This document shows, in pieces, positions 46,275-54,776 of a stretch of DNA of 64,000 nt. The translations under genes were made by a program, and so were the position numbers. Numbering within the stretch: position 1 is the stretch's first letter; every line of letters starts with the position of its first letter. This DNA is from an uncultured Eubacteriales bacterium (GTDB lineage: Bacteria > Bacillota > Clostridia > Oscillospirales > Oscillospiraceae). The stretch lies in the NCBI GenBank assembly GCA_900549485.1, contig UROG01000007.1:8615-72614 (forward strand), written 5' to 3'. Under the pieces are notes generated by a model. The model did no database searches. It worked only from the letters and a program-made list of their open reading frames with translations, and was not told the origin of the DNA.

Positions 46275-48605
46275 ATGGAGCTTGAAGGGCGCGGGAGGTT
46301 GATTTTTCCCCGTGGTGGATTTTTCAGACACAGCATAGACACGCGGTTTTATCTCGTGTTCCGCTGCGTCATCTACATGGGGATGGGAATGTTGATGGCG
46401 TGCGCAAGGATACTTGAGGACGGCGCGCCGCTGGGCATGGCAATGGTGGCGTGTTCCGGTCCCGGATTATCCGGTGTATTTTCACTGCTCGGCGCCTCGC
46501 TCGGCTATCTTTTGAGCGGCGGGTTTGAATGGGGCATACGGTACATAGCTGCCTCAGTGCTCGTATACACGATAGCCTTCGTTTTTCAGGAGGTCAGGAT
46601 ATACCGGCAGGAGTTTTTCATGCCCTGCGCCTCGGCGGCCGTTATGGCGGTCACGGGCTTTCTCTCCCGCATTACCTCTGCGGAGGCTTCGCTTATACTG
46701 TACGCCAAACTTTTCCTCGAAACCGCCGCCGCATTCGGCTGCACATACTTTTTTAAGGAGGCTCTTTCAAACGATCTGCGCGTTACAGAGAGTGCGGAGC
46801 TTAAGCACAGCATTGCCGTGATGATAATGGTGGCCGGCTCGCTGATGGCGTTTTCAAGTGTGCTGGTGTTCTCCACGATATCCGTCGGCAGAGTTCTGGC
46901 GCTGCTTATAGTTATGGCTTCCGCCGCAAGGGGCGGTATGCTCACTGGCGCGGCGGTCGGCACGGTGCTCGGCATGGCGATGGACGTCACTGGCATGGGC
47001 GCGCCGTTTTACACAATGTGCTACGCTTTCTCGGGGCTTCTTTCGGGCGTGTTCGGGAAAAGCGGACGGCTCTTTTTCACGCTGTCGTTCATTCTGGCAG
47101 GAGCGCTGGCGGTCATCTGCGCATGGGACACGGAAATATACATAAGCGCACTGTTTGAAAATTTCTGCGCCTCGGTCATATTTATGGTGCTTCCGGCAAG
47201 CCTTATCAACCAGACGGGGCTTCGCCTTCAATCCGTCGAGCGCGGCGGCGGGGATTCCGGACTTCGCAGGTTTGCCGCAGGCAGGGTAAAAAATCTCAGC
47301 GAGGCATACGGAACGCTTTATGAGACCGTAAGGCGCAATGTCGAAGAGCCGTTCAACAGCGAAAATATAGCAAAGGTTTTCGACAGAGCCGCCGACAGGG
47401 TATGCATAAGGTGCAAAGACAAAAACCGCTGCTGGAACAGTCAATATATGGACACGCTCTCGGCGATGAATGACGCCACAGCCGCCATGAACGAAAAAGG
47501 CGCTCTCGACGCAGGCGATCTGCCGGGCTTCTTCCGTGAAAGCTGCGGCTCGCTCAAGGAATTTGTCGATGCGGTAAACGGTGAGCTGCGCTCGTTCACA
47601 TACCGGCGGCAGCTTGCAGCGCGTCTCAAGGAAAACAGAGCCGTCGCATGGTCGCAGTACAACGAAATATCGTGCATACTCGGCTCTGTCGCGGACGAGC
47701 TGGGCAGTGCAAACGGCTCCGATCCCCTTGCGGAGCGGCGTCTCATCCGCTTCCTCAACAGTCTTGACGTCGAGGCGCAGACCGCCGTATACCGCGACGG
47801 CGGCGGCAGAACACGCGTGACTATCGAGAGCAGACAGCTCAGGCGGCTTCTCAGAACCGAAAACTATATTGAAAAGCTTTCGTCCGTCGTCGGCGTGCGG
47901 CTGAGCGCCCCGACGGATACGCCCGACGGCTGTGCAAAGCTCAGCCTTATTGAGGCGGAACCGTTCGCTGTGTCGGTCGGCATCGCGGCGATGAAAAAGC
48001 GCGGCGAAAAGGTAAGCGGCGACAAAGGCACATATTTCAAAACCGATGCAGGCGTGCTGTGCGTCATTCTATCCGACGGCATGGGTACCGGTGACGATGC
48101 GGCACGCGACAGCAACCAGGTGGTGGAGATACTTGAAAAATTCCTGCGCTCCGGCGTTGACCCGGCGGCTGCCATGAAGATCCTCAATTCCGTTATGCTG
48201 CTGCGCTCAAACGACAGTTGGGGATATGCCACGGTCGATCTGATGTGCGTCGATCTGTTCACCGGCGACACCTGCTTTTATAAATACGGTGCGGCGCCCT
48301 CCTACGTATGCAGCGGGAAAAGCATCAAGCGTATAAAGGGCGAAAGCATCGCGGCCTGTCTCGGCAACGGGGAAGGCGTCTCTCCGGATCTTGTGCATAT
48401 GCGCCTGCACCCCGGCGCGACCGCCGTCATTGCTTCCGACGGCGTTATCGCCGGCACGGAGGATGAGTGGCTCAAGGCGCTTCTGAGCAAGGGCTTTGAG
48501 GATATGAAAGCGCTCGCCCGCTCGGCGCTCAAGGAAGCGGAGCGGCTTTACGGCACGAACGACGATATGACGGTAGTTGCGGTCAGAGTGGAGGAACGCG
48601 TATGA
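46275..48605 (+). CDS. spoIIE: Stage II sporulation protein E (PP2C phosphatase)
   Basis: A 776-residue protein that dephosphorylates SpoIIAA to switch on sigma-F in the forespore and localises to the asymmetric septum. The N-terminal half (about 25-310) has some ten membrane spans. A cytoplasmic linker with a Cys cluster ('CIRCKDKNRCW') follows, and the C-terminus is a PP2C domain with metal-binding 'LSDGMGTGDDAARDS' and 'VIASDGVIAG'. AAGGAGG precedes ATG 46275. Its presence argues for a spore-forming organism or a recent descendant of one. Confidence 0.95.
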   Translation: MELEGRGRLIFPRGGFFRHSIDTRFYLVFRCVIYMGMGMLMACARILEDGAPLGMAMVACSGPGLSGVFSLLGASLGYLLSGGFEWGIRYIAASVLVYTIAFVFQEVRIYRQEFFMPCASAAVMAVTGFLSRITSAEASLILYAKLFLETAAAFGCTYFFKEALSNDLRVTESAELKHSIAVMIMVAGSLMAFSSVLVFSTISVGRVLALLIVMASAARGGMLTGAAVGTVLGMAMDVTGMGAPFYTMCYAFSGLLSGVFGKSGRLFFTLSFILAGALAVICAWDTEIYISALFENFCASVIFMVLPASLINQTGLRLQSVERGGGDSGLRRFAAGRVKNLSEAYGTLYETVRRNVEEPFNSENIAKVFDRAADRVCIRCKDKNRCWNSQYMDTLSAMNDATAAMNEKGALDAGDLPGFFRESCGSLKEFVDAVNGELRSFTYRRQLAARLKENRAVAWSQYNEISCILGSVADELGSANGSDPLAERRLIRFLNSLDVEAQTAVYRDGGGRTRVTIESRQLRRLLRTENYIEKLSSVVGVRLSAPTDTPDGCAKLSLIEAEPFAVSVGIAAMKKRGEKVSGDKGTYFKTDAGVLCVILSDGMGTGDDAARDSNQVVEILEKFLRSGVDPAAAMKILNSVMLLRSNDSWGYATVDLMCVDLFTGDTCFYKYGAAPSYVCSGKSIKRIKGESIAACLGNGEGVSPDLVHMRLHPGATAVIASDGVIAGTEDEWLKALLSKGFEDMKALARSALKEAERLYGTNDDMTVVAVRVEERV

Positions 48606-48931
48606 TAGACAGGATAAAAGAAAAGCTGTTTTCTCTGCGCGCCTCGGCAAAGCGCAGTGAACCGCGCCGCACGGTATTGAGGGGAAATGCACGCAACGTG
48701 ATAGTAGTCAAAGCGCCCAACGATATTTTCACCGAAGCGATCTTCATGCTCAGGGACGACTACTATACAAGTCAGCCGCTTTCCTCGGCAGAGCTTCTGC
48801 GTCAGGCAAGAGAAGCGGCATACGGCTGCGCCGCCTCGGCCGCCGTAAGGGACAAATGGAAAATGCATCTCATATATATTCTTGCCGCCCTGCTTGCCTT
48901 CGAAACCGCAGGCCTTCTATTAATAATATAA
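48602..48931 (+). CDS. Small C-tail-anchored membrane protein, unknown
   Basis: A 109-residue protein overlapping the spoIIE stop by four bases (ATGA), so translationally coupled. The N-terminal ~85 residues are basic and soluble; the end (MHLIYILAALLAFETAGLLLII) is a single membrane span. I do not recognise the family. Coupling to spoIIE suggests expression early in sporulation. Confidence 0.7.
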   Translation: MIDRIKEKLFSLRASAKRSEPRRTVLRGNARNVIVVKAPNDIFTEAIFMLRDDYYTSQPLSSAELLRQAREAAYGCAASAAVRDKWKMHLIYILAALLAFETAGLLLII

Positions 48932-48951
48932 AGCTGATAATATAAAGCAAA

Positions 48952-48977
48952 AACTGCCAGCCGAAAGGCTGGCAGTT
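48952..48977. terminator. Bidirectional terminator between spoIIE unit and rpsR
   Basis: aactgccagcc-gaaa-ggctggcagtt is an 11-bp stem with a GNRA-type tetraloop. On the minus strand it is followed by tttgcttt, so it chiefly ends the rpsF-ssb-rpsR transcript. Confidence 0.85.
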
Positions 48978-48991
48978 GATTCTTCGTGTGA

Positions 48992-49231
48992 TCAGTCGGT
49001 CACGTAAGGCATAAGAGCTATCTGACGCGCTCTCTTGATAGCCTCGGTGAGCTCACGCTGATGCATTGCGCAAACACCGGTAGTGCGGCGAGGCAGGATC
49101 TTGCTGCGCTCGGAGACGTAACGGCGGAGCTTTGCAGTGTCCTTATAGTCGATAGAGGTTGCCTTATCAACACAGAACTGGCAAACTTTTCTGCGCTTGC
49201 GGTTCTTGGGATTGTTCTTATCGAAAGCCAA
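48992..49231 (-). CDS. rpsR: 30S ribosomal protein S18
   Basis: A 79-residue protein with the S18 pattern '[21 protein letters not shown]' and '[33 protein letters not shown]'. Two Cys pairs (CQFC, and later Cys) are the zinc-type form. The start is TTG 49229-49231, with AGGAGG eight bases upstream. It is the last gene of the conserved rpsF-ssb-rpsR operon. Confidence 0.97.
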   Translation of the reverse strand: MAFDKNNPKNRKRRKVCQFCVDKATSIDYKDTAKLRRYVSERSKILPRRTTGVCAMHQRELTEAIKRARQIALMPYVTD

Positions 49232-49254
49232 AGCTGTATCCTCCTGTAATTATT

Positions 49255-49719
49255 TTAGAAAGGCAGTTCACCGTCGCCGTCATCCAGCTCAGCAAAGCCG
49301 CCCGTGGGAGCGGAGCTCTTGGGGGCATAATCGTTGCCGTAGGTGGGCTGGCTGCCGTAACTGTTGGTGTTGTAGCTGCCGGAATTGCTGCTGTCGCGCT
49401 TGCTCTCGCCGAAGTAGACATTATCTGCAACCACTTCATAGGCAGTGCGGTTGTTGCCGTCGCGATCCTGATATTTGCGGGACTGGAGACGGCCGGAAAC
49501 AACTATCATGCTGCCCTGATGAAAATACTTGCCGATAAACTCCGCAGTGGAACGCCACGCGGTGCAATTGATAAAATCGGTCTGTTTCTCGGCGCCGTCA
49601 CGACCGGAATAATCACGGTCAACCGCGACGGCGAAAGAAGCGACCGGGATCTGTGACTGGGTGTACCTCACTTCGGGGTCACGGGTCAGACGACCCATGA
49701 GTACAATGTGATTAAGCAT
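49255..49719 (-). CDS. ssb: Single-stranded DNA-binding protein
   Basis: A 154-residue protein. The OB-fold domain (MLNHIVLMGRLTRDPEVRYT through about residue 105) is followed by a Ser/Asn/Gly-rich linker and the acidic tip DDGDGELPF, which recruits repair and replication partners. It lies between rpsF and rpsR, the standard arrangement. AAGGAG precedes ATG 49717-49719. Confidence 0.97.
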   Translation of the reverse strand: MLNHIVLMGRLTRDPEVRYTQSQIPVASFAVAVDRDYSGRDGAEKQTDFINCTAWRSTAEFIGKYFHQGSMIVVSGRLQSRKYQDRDGNNRTAYEVVADNVYFGESKRDSSNSGSYNTNSYGSQPTYGNDYAPKSSAPTGGFAELDDGDGELPF

Positions 49720-49730
49720 ATCCCATCTCC

Positions 49731-50027
49731 TTACTCTGCACGCATGGTAATCAGGCGACGCAGAATACCGTCGGTAATGCCAAGAACACGGTCAAGCTCT
49801 GCGGGGAATTCAGCTCCGCTGGTGAACTTCATCAGCACGTAGTAGCCCTCAGAAATGTAGTTGATTTCGTAAGCCAGCTTGCGCTTACCCATCTCCTCCA
49901 TCTCGTCAAGAGTACCATTTGCCTCAACAAGTGCCTTGAATTTCTCAACTATCGCTGCGGTCTCTTCCTCAGTGAAGTTGGGGTTGATAATGTACATTAC
50001 TTCGTACTTCTCACTTGCTTTTGCCAT
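49731..50027 (-). CDS. rpsF: 30S ribosomal protein S6
   Basis: A 98-residue protein with the S6 features 'KYEVMYIINPNFTEEETAAIVEKF', 'GKRKLAYEINYISEGYYVLMKFTS' and 'LDRVLGITDGILRRLI'. It is the first gene of the operon, behind a strong promoter and a leader of about 65 bases that includes a gctccc/gggggc hairpin. A 5' leader binding S6:S18 is known in many bacteria; I cannot confirm it here by eye. Confidence 0.97.
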   Translation of the reverse strand: MAKASEKYEVMYIINPNFTEEETAAIVEKFKALVEANGTLDEMEEMGKRKLAYEINYISEGYYVLMKFTSGAEFPAELDRVLGITDGILRRLITMRAE

Positions 50028-50101
50028 AATCGCACCTCCTTCTGGTCTGATGGCCCCCTAATGGGAGCAAGGATGCCCGTCTCAAATTTACAGGCTTAAT
50101 A

Positions 50102-50129
50102 ATTATATCCTCTTTTTGCGGAAAGTCAA
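50102..50129 (-). promoter_or_regulatory. Sigma-A promoter of rpsF-ssb-rpsR
   Basis: On the minus strand, TTGACT, 16 bases, TATAAT, located about 75 bp upstream of rpsF. Confidence 0.85.
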
Positions 50130-50261
50130 GCAATTTTTTCAAATAAATGCCTGTATCCCGCCGGTTTTTCCGTATTGTCCGGCGGGAAGCTGATTTAAAA
50201 CTTCACAAATTTCATATGAAGCGCTATAATACGTGTCAGTACATTAACGGAGATGCAGAAG

Positions 50262-51023
50262 ATGTATTTTGACACCCACGCACATTATGACGACGAAGCC
50301 TTTGAGGCCGACCGAGACGCGCTTCTGGAGAATCTGTACAAAAGCGGCGTTGAGCTTATTATAAACCCCGGCTGTACGCTTGAAAGCAGCAGGAAAGCCA
50401 TCCTGCTTGCCGAAACGCACCCGTTTGTATATGCCGCCGTCGGGATTCACCCCGAAGAGCTTGACGATTATACCGAGGCCGCGCTGTCAGAGATCGGACG
50501 GCTTGCTTCCCATCCGAAATGCGCGGCAATAGGAGAGATCGGGCTTGATTACTATTGGGACGACACGCGCAAAACCGAGCAGAAGGAGCTTTTCCTCCGT
50601 CAGGCTGAGCTTGCAGCAAGGCTCGGCAAGGCTGTTATTGTCCACGACCGCGAAGCGCACGGCGACAGCATGGAGATCGTAAAAAGCGTCAGAGACCTGC
50701 GCGGTGTTTTCCACTGCTACTCCGGCAGTGCGGAAATGGCAAAGGAGCTTCTGAAAATGGGCTGGTACCTTGGCTTTGACGGACCGGTCACATATAAAAA
50801 CGCACGGAAAACACTTGAAGTGCTTGAGATATGCCCGCTTGACAGAATATTGATCGAAACCGACAGTCCTTATCTCAGCCCCGTACCGCTGCGCGGAAAG
50901 CGAAACAACTCCGCAAATCTTGAATACATTGCCGCAAAGATTGCGGAGGTAAAGGGCGAAAGCCTTGAAAGCATCTGCCGGATAACCACGGAAAACGGGA
51001 AAAGGCTTTTCGGCATAGAATGA
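50262..51023 (+). CDS. tatD: TatD-family metal-dependent hydrolase (DNase)
   Basis: A 253-residue TIM-barrel hydrolase; homologues are 3'-5' DNases and may act in DNA repair or D-Tyr-tRNA-like quality control. Metal ligands are seen in 'FDTHAHYDD', 'IGEIGLDYYWDD', 'VIVHDREAHG', 'GVFHCYSG' and 'LIETDSPYLSP'. Two ATGs are in frame: GGAG abuts the first (50253) and is nine bases from the second (50262), so I use the second. A TATAAT at 50225 with TTCACA 17 bases before it is a likely promoter. Confidence 0.92.
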   Translation: MYFDTHAHYDDEAFEADRDALLENLYKSGVELIINPGCTLESSRKAILLAETHPFVYAAVGIHPEELDDYTEAALSEIGRLASHPKCAAIGEIGLDYYWDDTRKTEQKELFLRQAELAARLGKAVIVHDREAHGDSMEIVKSVRDLRGVFHCYSGSAEMAKELLKMGWYLGFDGPVTYKNARKTLEVLEICPLDRILIETDSPYLSPVPLRGKRNNSANLEYIAAKIAEVKGESLESICRITTENGKRLFGIE

Positions 51024-51076
51024 CCGGAAGCTTTCGGTCAGCGCAAATTATCCAAGGAGGTCACACTATATATAAT

Positions 51077-52045
51077 ATGAAGACACCGTTTATTTTTGAT
51101 CTGCACTGCGACACCATGCTGTATTTGTATCTTGAAAACAAAACCCTCTGCTCATGGGACGGACACATAAATCTTGCAAAGCTTGAAAAATGCGGCCGCG
51201 GCGTGCAGAGCTTCGCGCTTTTCCTGCCGACCTACGACTCCGCGGTGCGCCACGGCGTGACACAGCCGCCGTATGAGCTTTTCAACAGTATGTACTCGGT
51301 CTTTCTGAGGGAAATGCGGGATAACGGGGAGCGCATAGGTCAGGTTCGCTGCACAGGTGATATACGCAGGAACATCGAGGCGGGAAAAGTGTCCGCGCTG
51401 CTTACGCTTGAGGACTGTGTACTCCTTGATGGGAAAATCGGACGTGTGGATGAAATATTTGAAAAGGGCGTGAGGATAGCCGCGCTCACATGGAACTACG
51501 AAAACTCCGTGGGCTTCCCGAACTCATCCGACGCCGCTGAGCACCGGAAAGGGCTTAAACCTTTTGGATTTGAGGCGGTGCAGCGCATGAATGAGCTTGG
51601 CATAATCGTGGACGTATCGCATCTGAGCGAGGGCGGCTTCTGGGACGTGGCAAAGACAAGCAAAAAGCCCTTCATCGCCTCTCATTCCTGCGCACGCGCC
51701 CTGTGCGATCACAGCCGCAATCTCACCGATAGCCAGCTGCATGCGATCGGCGAATGCGGCGGCGTTGTCGGCGTGAATTTCTATTCGCAGTTTCTTGTAA
51801 AGGACAGCGATCATACGACCGCAGGCGATATTGTCCGCCATATGGAGCATATCCGGAACAAGGCGGGCATCGAAGCGCTTGCCTTGGGTTCCGACTTTGA
51901 CGGGATAGACTGTACGCTCGATTTTTCCGATTACGCGGGACTTCCCGCGCTCATAGACGCAATGTCAGACCGTTTTACCGACGATGAGATCGAGCTTATC
52001 TGCGGCAAAAACGCCCTCAGAGTTTTCAGCGATGCCGTCGGTTAA
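51077..52045 (+). CDS. Membrane dipeptidase (M19, renal-dipeptidase family)
   Basis: A 322-residue zinc dipeptidase family protein. Ligand motifs are 'DLHCDTML' near the N-terminus, 'LTLEDC' (bridging Glu), 'DVSHLSE', 'IASHSCARALC' and 'GSDFDG'. Family enzymes cleave dipeptides, including those with a C-terminal D-residue. It has no signal peptide, so it is probably cytoplasmic. AAGGAGG lies 16 bases before ATG 51077, which is too far; a non-canonical ATA at 51068 would be at ideal spacing. The stop is 29 bp before the fumarase alpha gene. Confidence 0.88.
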   Translation: MKTPFIFDLHCDTMLYLYLENKTLCSWDGHINLAKLEKCGRGVQSFALFLPTYDSAVRHGVTQPPYELFNSMYSVFLREMRDNGERIGQVRCTGDIRRNIEAGKVSALLTLEDCVLLDGKIGRVDEIFEKGVRIAALTWNYENSVGFPNSSDAAEHRKGLKPFGFEAVQRMNELGIIVDVSHLSEGGFWDVAKTSKKPFIASHSCARALCDHSRNLTDSQLHAIGECGGVVGVNFYSQFLVKDSDHTTAGDIVRHMEHIRNKAGIEALALGSDFDGIDCTLDFSDYAGLPALIDAMSDRFTDDEIELICGKNALRVFSDAVG

Positions 52046-52074
52046 CGCGCCGGAACGGTAAATGGAGGAGCTGT

Positions 52075-52926
52075 ATGAATGTACGCGAAATAGACGTTTC
52101 CGAGATTTCCTCCGCCGTGGAAAGGCTTGCGGCGGAAGCAAACTGTTTCCTGCCGGCAGATGTGCGCCGTGCGCTTGAAAGCGCACGTGAAAAGGAGCAG
52201 TCCCCTCTTTGCCGGGATATTCTTGGCGATATTCTAAAAAACGCCGACATTGCCGCCGCACGGCAAATGCCGATATGTCAGGATACGGGGCTTGCCGTGT
52301 TCTTCGTGGAGATGGGTCAGGACGTGCATATCACCGGCGGCGATTTTCAATCGGCAATGGACGCCGGCGTTGCACGCGGGTACACAAAAAACTATCTGCG
52401 CAAAAGCTCCCAGGACAATGTGCTTGGCGAAAGGGTCAACCGCGGCGACAACACACCGGCAATCTGCCATATTGAGCTTGTTCCCGGCGACAGGCTTAAA
52501 ATAACCGTGTGTCCAAAGGGCGGCGGGTCGGAAAATATGTCCGCCGTTGGTATGCTCACCCCGTCGCAGGGGCGCAGCGGCGTCAAAAAGTTCATCGTCG
52601 ATACCGTAGAGCGCGCCGGAAGCAACCCGTGTCCGCCGATAATAATCGGCTGCGCCGTGGGTGGAACCATGGAGCAGGCGGCGCTGCTGGCGAAAAAAGC
52701 GCTTTGCCGCGAGGTCGGGCAGCATAATCCCGACGCAGACATTGCCGTATTCGAGGAGGAGGTTCTGTCGGCGGTTAATGCGCTCGGCATAGGGGCGCAG
52801 GGCTTCGGCGGAACGCAGACCGCCCTTGCCGTGCATATACTGACGCACCCCGTACACCTTGCAAGTCTCCCAGTGGCGGTGAATATACAGTGCCACGCCG
52901 CAAGACACAAAAGCGTAGTTATTTAA
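52075..52926 (+). CDS. Class I fumarate hydratase, alpha subunit
   Basis: A 283-residue subunit of the two-subunit [4Fe-4S] fumarase. Cluster and active-site motifs are 'PICQDTGLAVFFVEMG', 'KSSQDNVLGERVNRGDNTPAICHIELV' and 'CPKGGGSENMSAVGMLTPSQG'. It interconverts fumarate and malate. Homology also covers L(+)-tartrate dehydratase (TtdA), but the malic-enzyme gene downstream favours fumarase. GGAGGAG precedes ATG 52075. Confidence 0.92.
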   Translation: MNVREIDVSEISSAVERLAAEANCFLPADVRRALESAREKEQSPLCRDILGDILKNADIAAARQMPICQDTGLAVFFVEMGQDVHITGGDFQSAMDAGVARGYTKNYLRKSSQDNVLGERVNRGDNTPAICHIELVPGDRLKITVCPKGGGSENMSAVGMLTPSQGRSGVKKFIVDTVERAGSNPCPPIIIGCAVGGTMEQAALLAKKALCREVGQHNPDADIAVFEEEVLSAVNALGIGAQGFGGTQTALAVHILTHPVHLASLPVAVNIQCHAARHKSVVI

Positions 52927-52957
52927 CACAGCTTATATTAACATTGAAGGAATAAAT

Positions 52958-53518
52958 ATGCAAAATGCAGTCAGAAAAATCCGGCTGCCGCTGGATGATG
53001 ATACAGTAAAATCGCTCCGTGCAGGCGACAGGGTGCTGCTGTCCGGGACGGTATACACCGGCCGTGACGAGGCTCACCTTTATCTCATGCGCATGATAGA
53101 ACGCGGAGAAAAGCTCCCTTTTGACCTGAACGGCGCGGTCATATATTACACCGGTCCGTGTCCGGCGAAGCCCGGTCAGGTCATCGGTTCGGCAGGGCCG
53201 ACCACAAGCGGGCGCATGGACGCATACGCTCCTATGCTTATGGAGCTTGGGCTTAAAGGCATGATAGGCAAAGGCAAACGCAGCGATGCCGTAAAAGAAA
53301 GCATGATGAAGAACATCTGCTGCTATTTTGCCGCGATAGGCGGTGCGGGCGCGCTCATAAGCGACAGCATAAAAAAGGCGGAGGTCATCGCCTTTCCGGA
53401 GCTTGGCGCGGAGGCGGTATACAAGCTTGAGGTGGTCGATTTTCCGTGTACGGCAGTGCTCGACTGCTATGGAAACGACCTATACAAAATCGGACAGGAG
53501 AAGTACAGACATGGATAA
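52958..53518 (+). CDS. Class I fumarate hydratase, beta subunit
   Basis: A 186-residue partner of the alpha subunit. The family motif 'GSAGPTTSGRMDAYAP' is near residue 74, and 'GLKGMIGKGKRSDAVKESM' follows. It starts 31 bp after the alpha gene with AAGGAA upstream and overlaps the malic enzyme start by eight bases. Confidence 0.93.
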   Translation: MQNAVRKIRLPLDDDTVKSLRAGDRVLLSGTVYTGRDEAHLYLMRMIERGEKLPFDLNGAVIYYTGPCPAKPGQVIGSAGPTTSGRMDAYAPMLMELGLKGMIGKGKRSDAVKESMMKNICCYFAAIGGAGALISDSIKKAEVIAFPELGAEAVYKLEVVDFPCTAVLDCYGNDLYKIGQEKYRHG

Positions 53519-54695
53519 ATCTGAAATTCGTGAAAAGGCGCTTGCGCTCCACGCAGACAACAGGGGCAAGCTTGAAACCGTCGGCAAGGTGCCGCTTGAA
53601 AGCAGCGACGACCTTTCCCTTGCCTACACGCCCGGTGTTGCCGAGCCTTGCAGGGAGATCGCAAAGGATGCGTCCCTTGCGTATAAATATACATTCAAAG
53701 GGAATATGTGCGCCGTTGTTTCCGACGGCTCGGCGGTACTCGGGCTTGGCAATATAGGCGGCATCGCCGGTCTGCCCGTCATGGAGGGGAAAGCCCTTCT
53801 TTTCAAGCGCTTCGGCGGTGTAGACTGTTTCCCGATATGCCTTGCCACACAGGACACGGAGGAAATAATCAGAACCTGCATAAACATCGCTCCATCCTTC
53901 GGCGGGATAAACCTTGAGGACATTTCCGCCCCGCGCTGCTTTGAGATAGAGCGAAGGCTCAAAGAAGCCCTCGATATTCCGGTTTTCCACGACGATCAGC
54001 ACGGAACCGCTATCGTCGTTTCCGCCGCGCTCATAAACGCCTGCCGTCTTACAGGCAAGCGCATAAAAGGCCTGAACATCGTCGTAAACGGCGCGGGCGC
54101 CGCAGGCACGGCAATAAGCAAAATGCTGCTCAACCTCGGCGTAAACGACCTGTTTCTTGTCGATTCTCACGGCATCATCTGCAAAGAGCGCAAGGAAAAC
54201 ATGAACTGGGCAAAGGAAGAGATGGCAGAGCTTTCAGACCGCGAGGGCAGGAGCGGAACGCTTGAAGACGCGCTCGCCGGAAGCGACGTATTTATCGGCG
54301 TTTCAAAGGCCGATATCCTCACGGTTGAAATGATACGGACAATGGCCGACGCGCCTTTTATCTTCGCGCTGGCAAATCCCAATCCGGAAATTCGTCCGGA
54401 GTTGGCACGCATGGCGGGCGCGTCGGTCGTCGGCACGGGGCGCAGCGATTATCCCAACCAGATAAACAACGTTCTCGCTTTCCCCGGCGTTTTCCGCGGC
54501 GCTTTTGATGTACGCGCAAGCGACATCACCGAAAACATGAAGATAGCCGCCGCCTATGCGCTGGCAGAGCTTGTGAACGTTGCGCAGCTTGCATCCGATC
54601 ATGTTCTGCCCTCCCCGTTTGACGGAGAGGTCTGCGGCGCGGTCGCAAAGGCAGTCGCGGACGCGGCAAGGCGCGACGGCGTAGCAAGGCTCTGA
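53511..54695 (+). CDS. NAD-dependent malic enzyme (malate dehydrogenase, decarboxylating)
   Basis: A 394-residue enzyme oxidatively decarboxylating malate to pyruvate and CO2. Motifs are 'YTPGVAEPCREIA' (tyrosine catalytic region), 'FHDDQHGTAIVVSAAL' (metal ligands), and the nucleotide-binding 'VVNGAGAAGTAISKML'. It is the short bacterial form without a phosphotransacetylase-like domain. With the fumarase it forms a fumarate-malate-pyruvate route. ATG 53511 has AGGAG upstream inside the fumarase beta gene; the open frame begins further upstream without a start signal. Confidence 0.94.
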   Translation: MDKSEIREKALALHADNRGKLETVGKVPLESSDDLSLAYTPGVAEPCREIAKDASLAYKYTFKGNMCAVVSDGSAVLGLGNIGGIAGLPVMEGKALLFKRFGGVDCFPICLATQDTEEIIRTCINIAPSFGGINLEDISAPRCFEIERRLKEALDIPVFHDDQHGTAIVVSAALINACRLTGKRIKGLNIVVNGAGAAGTAISKMLLNLGVNDLFLVDSHGIICKERKENMNWAKEEMAELSDREGRSGTLEDALAGSDVFIGVSKADILTVEMIRTMADAPFIFALANPNPEIRPELARMAGASVVGTGRSDYPNQINNVLAFPGVFRGAFDVRASDITENMKIAAAYALAELVNVAQLASDHVLPSPFDGEVCGAVAKAVADAARRDGVARL

Positions 54696-54735
54696 CGCAA
54701 TATGCCTTGATAACGGCAAAATAATCAGATAAACG

Positions 54736-54773
54736 TTCATCCGGCGGAAGAAAAGATTCTTCCGCCGGATGAA
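54736..54773. terminator. Bidirectional terminator between convergent operons
   Basis: ttcatccggcggaagaa and ttcttccgccggatgaa form a perfect 17-bp stem followed by tttttaa. It separates malic enzyme (plus) from the VWA gene (minus). Confidence 0.9.
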
Positions 54774-54776
54774 TTT

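Noticed and set aside
50028..50101. S6:S18-binding leader before rpsF
   Set aside because: A short gctccc/gggggc hairpin exists, but I could not match the known bulged motif by eye.
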